This document shows positions 6,880-14,663 of a stretch of 15,993 nt of DNA, piece by piece. Every line of letters starts with the position of its first letter. The stretch's first letter is position 1. The translations under genes and the position numbers were made by a program. The stretch is from positions 1 to 15,993 of the forward strand of contig CALLIO010000127.1 of NCBI GenBank assembly GCA_938009055.1, given 5' to 3'. Origin of the DNA: an uncultured Altererythrobacter sp. (GTDB taxonomy: Bacteria; Pseudomonadota; Alphaproteobacteria; Sphingomonadales; Sphingomonadaceae). The notes under the pieces were generated by a model. The model saw only the letters and a program-made list of their open reading frames with translations, did not search any database and had not been told where the DNA came from.

Positions 6880-9681
6880 ATGTTCAATATTCGCCATAAG
6901 ATCCTGAGCGCCGTTGCACCTGTTGCAGCGGTGCTTGGCTTATGTGCGCTGCCCGCCAATGCTTCAGCGCAAACAGCGGATGGAGCAGCGGCGGCGGGAG
7001 CTGGTCAATCGTCTGGTTGGCAAGCCAATGATGATGACTTCCTGTTTCTTCAGCTGGTCATCAAACATTACAAGCTGACATATGATGTGCGCGGCTATCA
7101 GACTGACCGAGGGGTTTGTCTGGATCTGGCCGATGTGATTCAAGCGCTCGATCTGCCCATCCGGCTCGACAAGAAGTCGCGCCGCGCAACTGGCTGGTTG
7201 TTCTCGGAAGATCAGACTTTCACTCTCGACCGCGACGCTAACACGGTACAAAACGTGAACAATTCCGCTGGCAATGGCGGCGGACGTGGCGCAGCACCTG
7301 TGGCATCGGAGATTTTCGATACGCCAGAGGGTTGGTGCGTGCGCACGGAAGCTTTGTCGCGCTGGTTTGGCATCGAGCTCAAGCCTGACTTGTACAATGC
7401 CATGATTCGGATTGAGTCCGATACCGATTTGCCATTTATGCAAGCGCTTGAGCGCCGCAGCCGGGCTGCGAAGATCAGAAAGAAGCGCAACAATTTTGAT
7501 CTGGCTGACTATCCAGCCTCTGACACTCAATATCGTTCATGGCGCACGCCGTCCCTCGATGTTCTGGCCAATGCGCAGTACAATTCAGGCCAGGGGAGCA
7601 AATTTGGCCAGCGTATCGAGCTGTTCGCATCTGGCGAAGCTTTGGGGGCAAGCTATGAAGCGCGCCTTGCAACGGATAATTCGCTCAAACCCCAATCCTT
7701 GCGTTTCAAAGCGTATCGCAATGATCCTGAAGGTGGCTTGCTTGGCCCATTGCAAGCGACACAAGTGGCCGCTGGCGATGTTCAGACCGAAGCAGGGCAA
7801 TTAACTGGCCAATCGAGCGTTGGGCGAGGGGCTTATGTCTCGAACCAGCCAATCGGGCGCAATTCGCGCTTCTCAACCACGACATTGCGCGGAGTAATGC
7901 CCAATGGCTGGGATGCAGAGCTTTACCGCAATGGGCAATTGATTGCGTTTCAAGAGTCCAATGGCGATGGGCGTTATGAATTCCTCGATGTTGAATTGTT
8001 CTACGGCCGAAACGAGCTTGAAGTGGTGCTGTATGGCCCGCAAGGGCAGATCCGGCGCGAGCGCGTGGATTATCCCGTAGGCCAAACCAATATCGAGCCC
8101 GGCCAGACGTATTATTGGGCGGGCATATTGCAGGATGATCGCGATTTGATTCAAATCGATCGTTCTTCAACGCAAGGGCCGCAAAAGTGGCGCTGGGGTA
8201 TCGGCGTAGAGCGCGGATTGGACGAGCGAACCAGTGCAGCGCTGGGCGCGCAAAGTTTCTTCTTCGCTGGGCGTCGCCGCACTTATGCGGAAGGCGCGTT
8301 GACACGCAGTTTCGGCGCAATGCGGCTGGAGCTGGCGGCTGCGCATGAATGGGGCGCAGGCGGCGTCACTCAGCTGAATGCGCAGGGCCGTCTTGGCACC
8401 ATCAATTACGGTTTTGACGCGCTTTGGACGTTTGGCGATTTCGCCAGCGAATTTGTGCAAGAAGATGTCGAGCACAGATTCGGCTTCAGCTTCGACACAT
8501 CGCTCAGGCTTGGGAAATTTACCCTTCCAATTCAAGCATTTGCGTCAAGATCGAAGCAAAGGGACGGGTCAAGCATAACAGAACTTATGACAACGACTTC
8601 TGTCACTGCTGGCAGGGTCGCCTTGTCTGCTCAGCTTGATTACGAGAACCGTTCTGCCGGGGCTGCGACGGCTGCGCGCGAGACCATGCAAATGCGATTG
8701 CTGGCAAGCACACGGCTGAAAGGTTTGCGCTTGCGCGGCAATGCGACCTTTGATCTTGCTGGCACACAAAAAGGCCTCAACAGTGTCACTGTCACTGCGG
8801 AAAAGGGGCTTGATGAGCGTTCAGACATTGCCGGCGAGTTTGAATATCTGCCGCGCACAAAAGATATGCGCTTTTCTGCAGGCTATTCGCATCGCTTCGA
8901 TGAGTTTGCCATTCGCGGCGATGTGAGCGCTGCGACCAATGGAGCGATCGGTGCCAATATCTCGCTCAATTTCAGCATTGGCCCTGATCCCGTTTCCGGT
9001 GGAGTCCGCTTTAGCGAAACCAAGCTGGCTCGGTCGGGCCAAGCTGCCGTCACTGTCTACCGCGATGAGAATGGCGATGGCATTCGCCAAGAACATGAGG
9101 AATTGCTGCCTGATGTTGGCGTGGAAGCTGGCTTTAGAACCACTGATGCCATTACTGGCGAAAATGGCCGCGCGATCCTCGATCAGCTTAAGCCTTTTAA
9201 GCCTGTGCTCGTGGGCATTGATGAAGGCTCGCTAGGCGATCCTTATCTTGCGCCAGCCAGCAAGGGAGTTGTGATTGTCCCGCGGCCAGGCGTTGCCAGC
9301 GTCATTGAATTGCCCATTTCAGCAACGGGTGAGGTCGAAGGGCTCTTGCTTGATCCCAATGGATTGGAGCAGCCCGGCGTTGCATTGGAATTGATTGATC
9401 GCGGCGGTGCTGTGATTGCATCGGCAGTGTCAGAATTTGATGGCTTCTTCTTGCTCGAGCGTGTGCCTTATGGCGATTATCGCTTGAGAGTTGGCCAAGC
9501 AGCAGCGAAGAAATTGCAAGTGGAAGCAATGCTCAGCAGCAATGTGAGTGTCACTCGCGATGCTGACATTGTCCGGCTTGGTCCAACCAAGCTTAAGCCA
9601 GCCAAACCTATCATTGCTTCGAATGCGAATAGAAGCGCAGGGGCTGGAATCGAAAGCAGCAGACAAGCTCAAGGACCTTGA
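6880..9681 (+). CDS. usher-like outer-membrane protein with C-terminal carboxypeptidase-regulatory-like domain
   Basis: A 933-residue protein predicted to form the outer-membrane pore for the DUF4402 subunit. Residues 1-30 are a signal peptide ending ANASA. Residues about 50-200 form a domain I do not recognise, with two cysteines (80, 153) and a very basic end (RAAKIRKKR, 195-203). An immunoglobulin- or plug-like segment follows at about 330-400 (NGWDAELYRNGQLIAF, YEFLDVELFYGRNELEVVLYGPQGQ), reminiscent of non-classical ushers. Residues about 410-700 show the alternating, aromatic-rich strands of a beta-barrel. The tail has a calcium-loop-like DENGDGIRQEHEE (729-741) as in SdrD B-type repeats. 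It then has a carboxypeptidase-regulatory-like fold (817-871, with EFDGFFLLERVPYGDYRLRV) and a low-complexity end. It starts 27 bp after the chaperone gene, without a clear Shine-Dalgarno. Usher function is inferred from architecture and neighbours; a different outer-membrane barrel is possible. Confidence 0.75.
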   Translation: MFNIRHKILSAVAPVAAVLGLCALPANASAQTADGAAAAGAGQSSGWQANDDDFLFLQLVIKHYKLTYDVRGYQTDRGVCLDLADVIQALDLPIRLDKKSRRATGWLFSEDQTFTLDRDANTVQNVNNSAGNGGGRGAAPVASEIFDTPEGWCVRTEALSRWFGIELKPDLYNAMIRIESDTDLPFMQALERRSRAAKIRKKRNNFDLADYPASDTQYRSWRTPSLDVLANAQYNSGQGSKFGQRIELFASGEALGASYEARLATDNSLKPQSLRFKAYRNDPEGGLLGPLQATQVAAGDVQTEAGQLTGQSSVGRGAYVSNQPIGRNSRFSTTTLRGVMPNGWDAELYRNGQLIAFQESNGDGRYEFLDVELFYGRNELEVVLYGPQGQIRRERVDYPVGQTNIEPGQTYYWAGILQDDRDLIQIDRSSTQGPQKWRWGIGVERGLDERTSAALGAQSFFFAGRRRTYAEGALTRSFGAMRLELAAAHEWGAGGVTQLNAQGRLGTINYGFDALWTFGDFASEFVQEDVEHRFGFSFDTSLRLGKFTLPIQAFASRSKQRDGSSITELMTTTSVTAGRVALSAQLDYENRSAGAATAARETMQMRLLASTRLKGLRLRGNATFDLAGTQKGLNSVTVTAEKGLDERSDIAGEFEYLPRTKDMRFSAGYSHRFDEFAIRGDVSAATNGAIGANISLNFSIGPDPVSGGVRFSETKLARSGQAAVTVYRDENGDGIRQEHEELLPDVGVEAGFRTTDAITGENGRAILDQLKPFKPVLVGIDEGSLGDPYLAPASKGVVIVPRPGVASVIELPISATGEVEGLLLDPNGLEQPGVALELIDRGGAVIASAVSEFDGFFLLERVPYGDYRLRVGQAAAKKLQVEAMLSSNVSVTRDADIVRLGPTKLKPAKPIIASNANRSAGAGIESSRQAQGP

Positions 9682-9718
9682 AGCTCACCTGCTGCTATGG
9701 ATCTTAGTCGCATTGACC

Positions 9719-9750
9719 AGCACTTTGACGCGCTGGCCGACCAAAGTGCT
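9719..9750. terminator. terminator hairpin between the usher and glycine-zipper genes
   Basis: AGCACTTTG and CAAAGTGCT form a perfect nine-base stem around a 14-base GC-rich loop. On the + strand TAGTCTTTTA follows, a modest T-rich tail. The hairpin lies 37 bp beyond the usher stop and touches the stop codon of the convergent gene, so it may serve both directions. Confidence 0.6.
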
Positions 9751-10640
9751 TAGTCTTTTACGTATTTCACTGGCACGCGCTTGATCGGAACGCGCTTCAC
9801 TGGGCGCGGTTCTTCGATCACGCGCTCGCGCACGGTTTCTTCAACCCATTCTTCCGTCACATATTCACGGACCACTGCGCGCTGGGGCACAGCTACTTGC
9901 GTTTCAACCATCATCACTGGCTGAGCGTAAGTTTGAACAGGTGCGTAAGTGTACTGCGGAGCCGGGATTGTGCGAGCAGCGGTGTAATATTGCTGCGGCG
10001 CTGCGGTTTGATACTGACCCGATGAATGCGCTGCGAGATGGCTGTCGAGCACTGCTTCGCAATCATAGCTTGAACGCTTCTTGCCACCAAGAAGACCGCC
10101 AGCCACTGCGCCAAGCAATCCGCCTGTACCGGCGCCGATCAAAGTGCCAGCCAAACGCTCGCTGTCCCAAACGCGGTTGCCGATGACACCGCCAGCAACT
10201 GCTCCAAGCAGACCGCCAATGATGTTGCCTTTTTCGCGATTGCTCTTGCCGCCTGTGCGAGCATAGCATTCTTCAAGCCACTGTTCGCGCGTATATTGCA
10301 CGGGGTATGCTTGGGCCGGTGCATAATGCTGAACCGGCTGATGGTAGGTTGGCTGGTGATAGGCTGCTGCCTGATGGCTTGCGACAACCGGCGCTGCTGC
10401 TTGAGCAATGACCGGAGCTGCCGTTGTTGCAACGGAATGCACAGGCGCTTGAGCAGCCGCCGCTACAACAGGAGCGGCCTGTGTTGCTGCACTGGTCGCG
10501 GCCTGAATAAATGGAGCGCCAGCTGCATGTTCAGCAGCCATGCCATCAATGCTGGTATTGGTTTGAGCAAGCGCTGCAGGGCTGGCGGAAATGGCCATGC
10601 CTACAATCGCAAGTTTCGCGAATTTCATGCGAGAGATCAT
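9750..10640 (-). CDS. exported glycine-zipper 2TM envelope protein
   Basis: A 296-residue protein with a signal peptide (residues 1-25, SPAALA before Gln26). After it comes an Ala/Pro/Val-rich stretch (about 40-90) and a His/Gln/Tyr-rich stretch (90-117). The recognised part is a glycine zipper at 138-186. It consists of two hydrophobic Gly-patterned segments (GNIIGGLLGAVAGGVIG and AGTLIGAGTGGLLGAVAGG), flanked by WLEEC (Cys125) and YDC (Cys194). This resembles the 17-kDa antigen/glycine-zipper 2TM family of membrane-associated proteins. Another Gln/Tyr/Pro-rich linker leads to a charged tail with VTEEWVEETVRERV and the repeat KRVPIKRVPVKYVKD. I chose the ATG ending at 10640 because GAGG precedes it at a suitable distance; the ATG at 10628 is an alternative. 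The role is unknown, probably in envelope integrity or stress. Confidence 0.8.
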   Translation of the reverse strand: MISRMKFAKLAIVGMAISASPAALAQTNTSIDGMAAEHAAGAPFIQAATSAATQAAPVVAAAAQAPVHSVATTAAPVIAQAAAPVVASHQAAAYHQPTYHQPVQHYAPAQAYPVQYTREQWLEECYARTGGKSNREKGNIIGGLLGAVAGGVIGNRVWDSERLAGTLIGAGTGGLLGAVAGGLLGGKKRSSYDCEAVLDSHLAAHSSGQYQTAAPQQYYTAARTIPAPQYTYAPVQTYAQPVMMVETQVAVPQRAVVREYVTEEWVEETVRERVIEEPRPVKRVPIKRVPVKYVKD

Positions 10641-10848
10641 TCTACACCTCATCAAGTTTACGTATGAACCGATCTCGCGATCACACACGGAAGGAAAACC
10701 TAAGGCAACACTCAAGAGAGCGCGCTTAAGGAAGTGTTACCATTTTCCCATGCGATTCGGACGGGTTAGATTGCACTGTCCCGTTTCGGGTCGAATGCAG
10801 TCCCAAAAGGAAACAAACACGCTGCAGCGGGCTTAGTCTCAATCGGCC
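10641..10848 (-). promoter_or_regulatory. upstream region of the glycine-zipper gene
   Basis: This 208-bp gap must hold the promoter of the glycine-zipper gene and the 3' end of the msrC transcript. I see a GAGGTG ribosome-binding site just upstream of the start, but no convincing promoter boxes. CGCTGCAGCG (10820-10829) is a perfect 10-bp palindrome. On the minus strand it is followed by the T-rich TGTTTGTTTCCTTTT, a possible weak msrC terminator. Two imperfect direct repeats beginning CGGGT lie at 10762-10776 and 10787-10801. Confidence 0.35.
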
Positions 10849-11343
10849 CTAGATCCGGTTTCTGAGAATTTCTGCCAGCTTCTCAAGACCTTGTGCGTCT
10901 TGCGAAGTAAAGCGAGATGGCGTTGGACTGTCCAGATCAATCACTGCGATCACTTCGCCATTGCGCTTCACTGGCACGACCACTTCGCTTCGGCTGGCTG
11001 CATCGCAAGCAATGTGACCAGGGAAGGCATGGACATCTTCGACAAGTTGCGTCGCGCCACTTTCAGCGGCTGCACCGCATACGCCCTGACCAAATGGAAT
11101 GCGGATACAGGCTGGCTTTCCCGCAAACGGCCCAAGCACAAGCTCACGCTTTTCCGCTCCACCAGCAACTCGATAAAAGCCAGTCCAATTGCAATCAGGA
11201 AGGAAGGCATCCAGCAGCGAAGCAACATTGGCCATATTGGCAATCGCATCATCCTCGCCCTGAGTGATGGCATCGCATGCTTCGAGCAATTGCTTATAGC
11301 GTTCTGGTGTCGAGCAATCGGGGCTAGGGGCAAAATCAAACAT
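10849..11343 (-). CDS. msrC: free methionine-(R)-sulfoxide reductase, GAF-domain type
   Basis: This enzyme reduces free L-methionine-(R)-sulfoxide, using thioredoxin-type electrons, as part of oxidative repair. The protein is about 164 residues, a single GAF domain. The family signature is clear: WTGFYRV, LVLGPFAGKPACIRI, FGQGVCG, DVHAFPGHIACD and SEVVVPV. Numbered from the GTG at 11346, the three cysteines fall at 80, 90 and 114. Their spacing of 10 and 24 residues is the same as that of the redox cysteines of the E. coli enzyme, so all catalytic residues are in place. The start may be the ATG at 11343 or the adjacent GTG at 11346; the difference is one residue. It is divergent from the PQQ-dehydrogenase-like gene, with a 64-bp shared upstream gap. 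Confidence 0.93.
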   Translation of the reverse strand: MFDFAPSPDCSTPERYKQLLEACDAITQGEDDAIANMANVASLLDAFLPDCNWTGFYRVAGGAEKRELVLGPFAGKPACIRIPFGQGVCGAAAESGATQLVEDVHAFPGHIACDAASRSEVVVPVKRNGEVIAVIDLDSPTPSRFTSQDAQGLEKLAEILRNRI

Positions 11344-11407
11344 CACCCATCCATCTAGTCACCTGGGCCATTGCCGCAAGGGGTGGCAGCGCCTATCTCC
11401 CTTGCCC

Positions 11408-12850
11408 ATGAGCATTTCACGCAAGATATTGATCGCCCTTTTGATCCTTCTCGTCGTTATTGGACTGGCTGGATTTCTTCTAACCCGCGGCGACACGGCT
11501 GATCTTTCTATTGATGATGTGGCAGGGACTGAACCAACATTGGAGCAGCCCGATGCAGAGGCAATTCCAACTGTGCAAATTGCCGAGCCAGTGGGCTGGG
11601 AAGATGGCGAATTGCCTATCGCAGCAGAAGGGCTGGCAGTTGCGCGCTTTGCGCAAGGGCTCGATCATCCGCGCGTTCTTTATGCTTTGCCCAATGGCGA
11701 TGTTCTCGTCACTTTAACGCGCGCTCCAGCGACTGATGCTAGCGGAATAACCGCCTGGATTGCTGATTTATTGCTGACACGTGCAGGCGCGACAGGGGAT
11801 AGTGCGAATGAGATTGTGCTCTTGCGCGATGGGGATGGAGACGGCGTTGCAGACAGCCAGAATGTCCTGATCGATGATCTGGATTCGCCATCGGGAATGG
11901 CGTGGCGCGATGGCACGCTTTACATTGCCAATCACGATGAAGTGATTGCTGTTCCCTATGCTTTGGGTGAGGATACAATCACGGCCGAGCCGGAAAAGCT
12001 GATGGATTTGCCGCCGGGCGGTGGGCATTGGATGCGCAACATTGAACTGCATCCTGAAGAGAACAAGCTCTATATCGCCGTTGGTTCAGTATCCAACATT
12101 GGCGAGCAAGGCATGGATGTTGAACAAGGCCGTGCGATGATCCACGAGCTTGACTTGGACACGGGCAAACCGCGCGCCTTTGCTGCTGGTCTGCGCAATC
12201 CCAATGGCTTGGATTTTAGCCCGTGGAATGGCGATTTGTGGACGACTGTGAACGAGCGCGACATGCTGGGTTCGGATCTCGTGCCGGATTATCTGACGGA
12301 TGTAGCAATTGGCGATAATTACGGTTGGCCGTGGGTGTATTGGCGCGACAATTTCGACCGCCGTGTGGAAACGCCCGCTCCGCAATTTCTAACGGAATAT
12401 GCTGGCAAGCCGCAATTCGCACTTGGGCCGCATGTTGCAGCGCTTGGCCTCGTTTTCACGAAAGAAGGCCATGTGATGGGCGATCAATTCGCAAGCGGTG
12501 CCTTTATCGCACGGCATGGATCTTGGAATCGCAAGCCCCCGTCAGGATATGATGTGATCTATGTTGCATTTGACGACAATGGCAATCCAATTGGCAAGCC
12601 GGTCCCTGTGCTCACTGGATTCCTCAATGATGATGGCACGACCAAGGGGCGCCCGACTTGGGTGGAGTGGGCAGGCGATGGCGCATTGCTGATGAGCGAT
12701 GATACGGCCGGCATTATCTGGCGTGTGCATGCTCCGGGCGCTCAGCCAGGTGCGGGGATCGAGCAAGTTGTCGCTGAACCACTAGCACCGCGCCGCTCGC
12801 TCGAAGGTTTGCGAACAGCTTTTGATGAACCAGAGCCAGCAGCTGAGTAA
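11408..12850 (+). CDS. membrane-anchored PQQ-dependent sugar/sorbosone dehydrogenase-like protein
   Basis: A 480-residue six-bladed beta-propeller oxidoreductase of the soluble-glucose/sorbosone dehydrogenase superfamily. These enzymes oxidise aldoses or related substrates in the periplasm with pyrroloquinoline quinone. An N-terminal hydrophobic helix (about 7-25) looks like a membrane anchor with the rest outside the cytoplasm. Recognisable pieces are DGDGDGVADS (141-150, calcium-loop-like), GGGHWMRNIELHPEENKLYIAVG (204-226) with His207 as the likely catalytic base, RNPNGLDFSPWNGDLW (263-278) and HGSWNRKPPSGYDV (370-383). These are typical of the sorbosone-dehydrogenase-type subfamily. I chose the ATG at 11408 over the TTG at 11402. 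No PQQ biosynthesis gene is in the window. The substrate cannot be told from sequence. Confidence 0.85.
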   Translation: MSISRKILIALLILLVVIGLAGFLLTRGDTADLSIDDVAGTEPTLEQPDAEAIPTVQIAEPVGWEDGELPIAAEGLAVARFAQGLDHPRVLYALPNGDVLVTLTRAPATDASGITAWIADLLLTRAGATGDSANEIVLLRDGDGDGVADSQNVLIDDLDSPSGMAWRDGTLYIANHDEVIAVPYALGEDTITAEPEKLMDLPPGGGHWMRNIELHPEENKLYIAVGSVSNIGEQGMDVEQGRAMIHELDLDTGKPRAFAAGLRNPNGLDFSPWNGDLWTTVNERDMLGSDLVPDYLTDVAIGDNYGWPWVYWRDNFDRRVETPAPQFLTEYAGKPQFALGPHVAALGLVFTKEGHVMGDQFASGAFIARHGSWNRKPPSGYDVIYVAFDDNGNPIGKPVPVLTGFLNDDGTTKGRPTWVEWAGDGALLMSDDTAGIIWRVHAPGAQPGAGIEQVVAEPLAPRRSLEGLRTAFDEPEPAAE

Positions 12851-12857
12851 ATCAGCT
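12841..12857. terminator. small dyad covering both stop codons of convergent genes
   Basis: AGCTGA and TCAGCT form a perfect six-base stem around GTAAA. The stop codon of the + gene lies mostly in the loop and that of the - gene in the right arm. No T-run follows, so terminator function is uncertain. Confidence 0.35.
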
Positions 12858-14594
12858 CGCTAAGGCACTGGCTGGCAAAGCATACAATGGCTCTGCTCCA
12901 GCCATTGCCGATGCTTTCAGGCCAGCAGCTTCGGGCACAATCCGATCGAGGAAAAAGCGCGCAGTCAATGGCTTGGTTTTGGCAAGCGAAGGCGCTGCTC
13001 CTTGCTCAACGGCCTCTGCTTGCTTTTTCAGCTGCCATCCAGCCACGGCCACTGCAAACATCGTGCAAAAGGGAACGCTGCCAGCCAATTTGTCATCCAA
13101 GCTTGCAGTATCGCGCATCCATTGCGCAATGTCTGCGCAATCCTTGGCCAAAGCTGCCAAATGCGCATCATCGCCTGCATCCTTGGCAATATCAGCCAGC
13201 AGGCTGAGTACAGCGCTGCCATCATCCATTCCGAGTTTGCGGGTCACTAAGTCAGCAGCTTGAATGCCATTGGTGCCTTCGTAAATGGGGGCAATCTTGG
13301 AATCGCGCCAATGCTGGGCAGCGCCGGTTTCTTCGACAAAGCCCATGCCGCCATGCACTTGCACGCCAATGCCGGACACTTCGACGCCTACGTCGGTTCC
13401 CCATGCTTTGAGCAAAGGAACCAGCACTTCAGCGCGCATTCCAGCAGCTTCATCGCCCAGATTGCCGCGATCCGTTTGCCCAGCGCAATAATACAGCAGC
13501 GCACGTGCTCCTTCAGTAAGAGACTTCATCCGCATCAACATGCGCCGCACATCGGGATGCTCGATAATCGCAACTGGCGATTTGTCAGGCGATCCAGCGC
13601 GCGCGGATTGCACGCGGTCAATAGCATAAGCAATCGCTTGCTGCGTCGCGCGCTCGCCAATTTGAACGCCTTGATTGCCGACATTGATCCGCGCATTGTT
13701 CATCATTGTGAACATCGCCATTAGCCCGCGGTTCTCAGCGCCAACCAGCTCGCCAATGCATTCATCATTATCGCCGTAACTCATTACGCAAGTGGGCGAA
13801 GCATTGATTCCAAGCTTATGCTCCAAGCTCACCGGGCGAAGATCATTGCGGGGGCCAAGCGAACCATCGGCATTCACATGATATTTGGGCACGAGGAAAA
13901 GCGAGATTCCGCGTGATCCTTCCGGCGCATCAGGCAAGCGCGCTAGCACCAAATGCACAATATTGCTGGCCAGCTCGTGATCGCCCCAAGTGATATAGAT
14001 CTTCTGGCCTTTGATCTTGTATTTGCCAGCATGTTCGCCATCCGTGATTGGCTCAGCTGTTGCTCGCAATGCGCCGACATCGCTGCCCGCTTGCGGTTCA
14101 GTCAGATTCATAGTGCCTGACCATTCGCCGCTGACCAGATTGGGCATATATTGCGCTTTTTGCTCGTCAGACCCGTGATGCTCGATCGCTTCAATTGCGC
14201 CGACGGACAACATGGGTAGCAGATTGAATGCCATGTTCGCACTGCCCAGATTCTCAAGCACATTGCACGACAGAGTGAAGGGCAGGCCTTGCCCGCCAAA
14301 TTCCTCTGGCGAAGCAATCGCATTCCAACCTTGCTCAACATAGGCTTTGTAAGCATCGGCATAGCCATCGGGCAGCCGTACAACGCCATTTTCAAGGTTG
14401 GCGCCTTCCAAATCGCCAATCCGGTTGAGCGGTGCAAACTCGCCTGCTGCAAATCCGCCAACCCCTTCGACGATCGCTTCGACTAGATCGCTTTCGGCTG
14501 AGGCGAATTTCTCAGTCTTGGCCAATTCTTCAATCCCGGCATTCACGCGAATGGCGAGCAATTGGTCTTGAGTGGGGGGTGTGTAACCGATCAT
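12852..14594 (-). CDS. acyl-CoA dehydrogenase, DmdC/FadE-like with extended C-terminal domain
   Basis: A 580-residue FAD enzyme that introduces a trans-2 double bond into an acyl-CoA. It is longer than classical 380-residue acyl-CoA dehydrogenases. The layout is that of the DmdC-like group: an N-terminal helical domain, the middle FAD domain with MNLTEPQAGSDVGALR (162-177) and ITWGDHE (201-207), the C-terminal helical core, and an extra C-terminal domain from about 460. Glu439 in IYEGTNGIQ is in the position of the catalytic base. GVQVHGGMGFVEE (410-422) is the usual FAD/subunit-contact loop. The substrate could be a fatty acyl-CoA or, as in true DmdC, 3-methylmercaptopropionyl-CoA; nothing nearby decides this. 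The ATG at 14594 is divergent from the Sua5-type gene with a 69-bp gap. Its stop is one base from that of the convergent PQQ enzyme. Confidence 0.92.
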   Translation of the reverse strand: MIGYTPPTQDQLLAIRVNAGIEELAKTEKFASAESDLVEAIVEGVGGFAAGEFAPLNRIGDLEGANLENGVVRLPDGYADAYKAYVEQGWNAIASPEEFGGQGLPFTLSCNVLENLGSANMAFNLLPMLSVGAIEAIEHHGSDEQKAQYMPNLVSGEWSGTMNLTEPQAGSDVGALRATAEPITDGEHAGKYKIKGQKIYITWGDHELASNIVHLVLARLPDAPEGSRGISLFLVPKYHVNADGSLGPRNDLRPVSLEHKLGINASPTCVMSYGDNDECIGELVGAENRGLMAMFTMMNNARINVGNQGVQIGERATQQAIAYAIDRVQSARAGSPDKSPVAIIEHPDVRRMLMRMKSLTEGARALLYYCAGQTDRGNLGDEAAGMRAEVLVPLLKAWGTDVGVEVSGIGVQVHGGMGFVEETGAAQHWRDSKIAPIYEGTNGIQAADLVTRKLGMDDGSAVLSLLADIAKDAGDDAHLAALAKDCADIAQWMRDTASLDDKLAGSVPFCTMFAVAVAGWQLKKQAEAVEQGAAPSLAKTKPLTARFFLDRIVPEAAGLKASAMAGAEPLYALPASALAS

Positions 14595-14663
14595 GAGGAA
14601 ATCTGACCTTCTTTGTACTGGCGAGGCTTGGCAAGATTGCCTCGGGCTTATAGCGCCTCGGGG

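Noticed and set aside
9697..9753. 18-codon frame MDLSRIDQHFDALADQSA after the usher gene
   Set aside because: It has no ribosome-binding site, overlaps the terminator hairpin and the end of the opposing gene, and is short enough to occur by chance.
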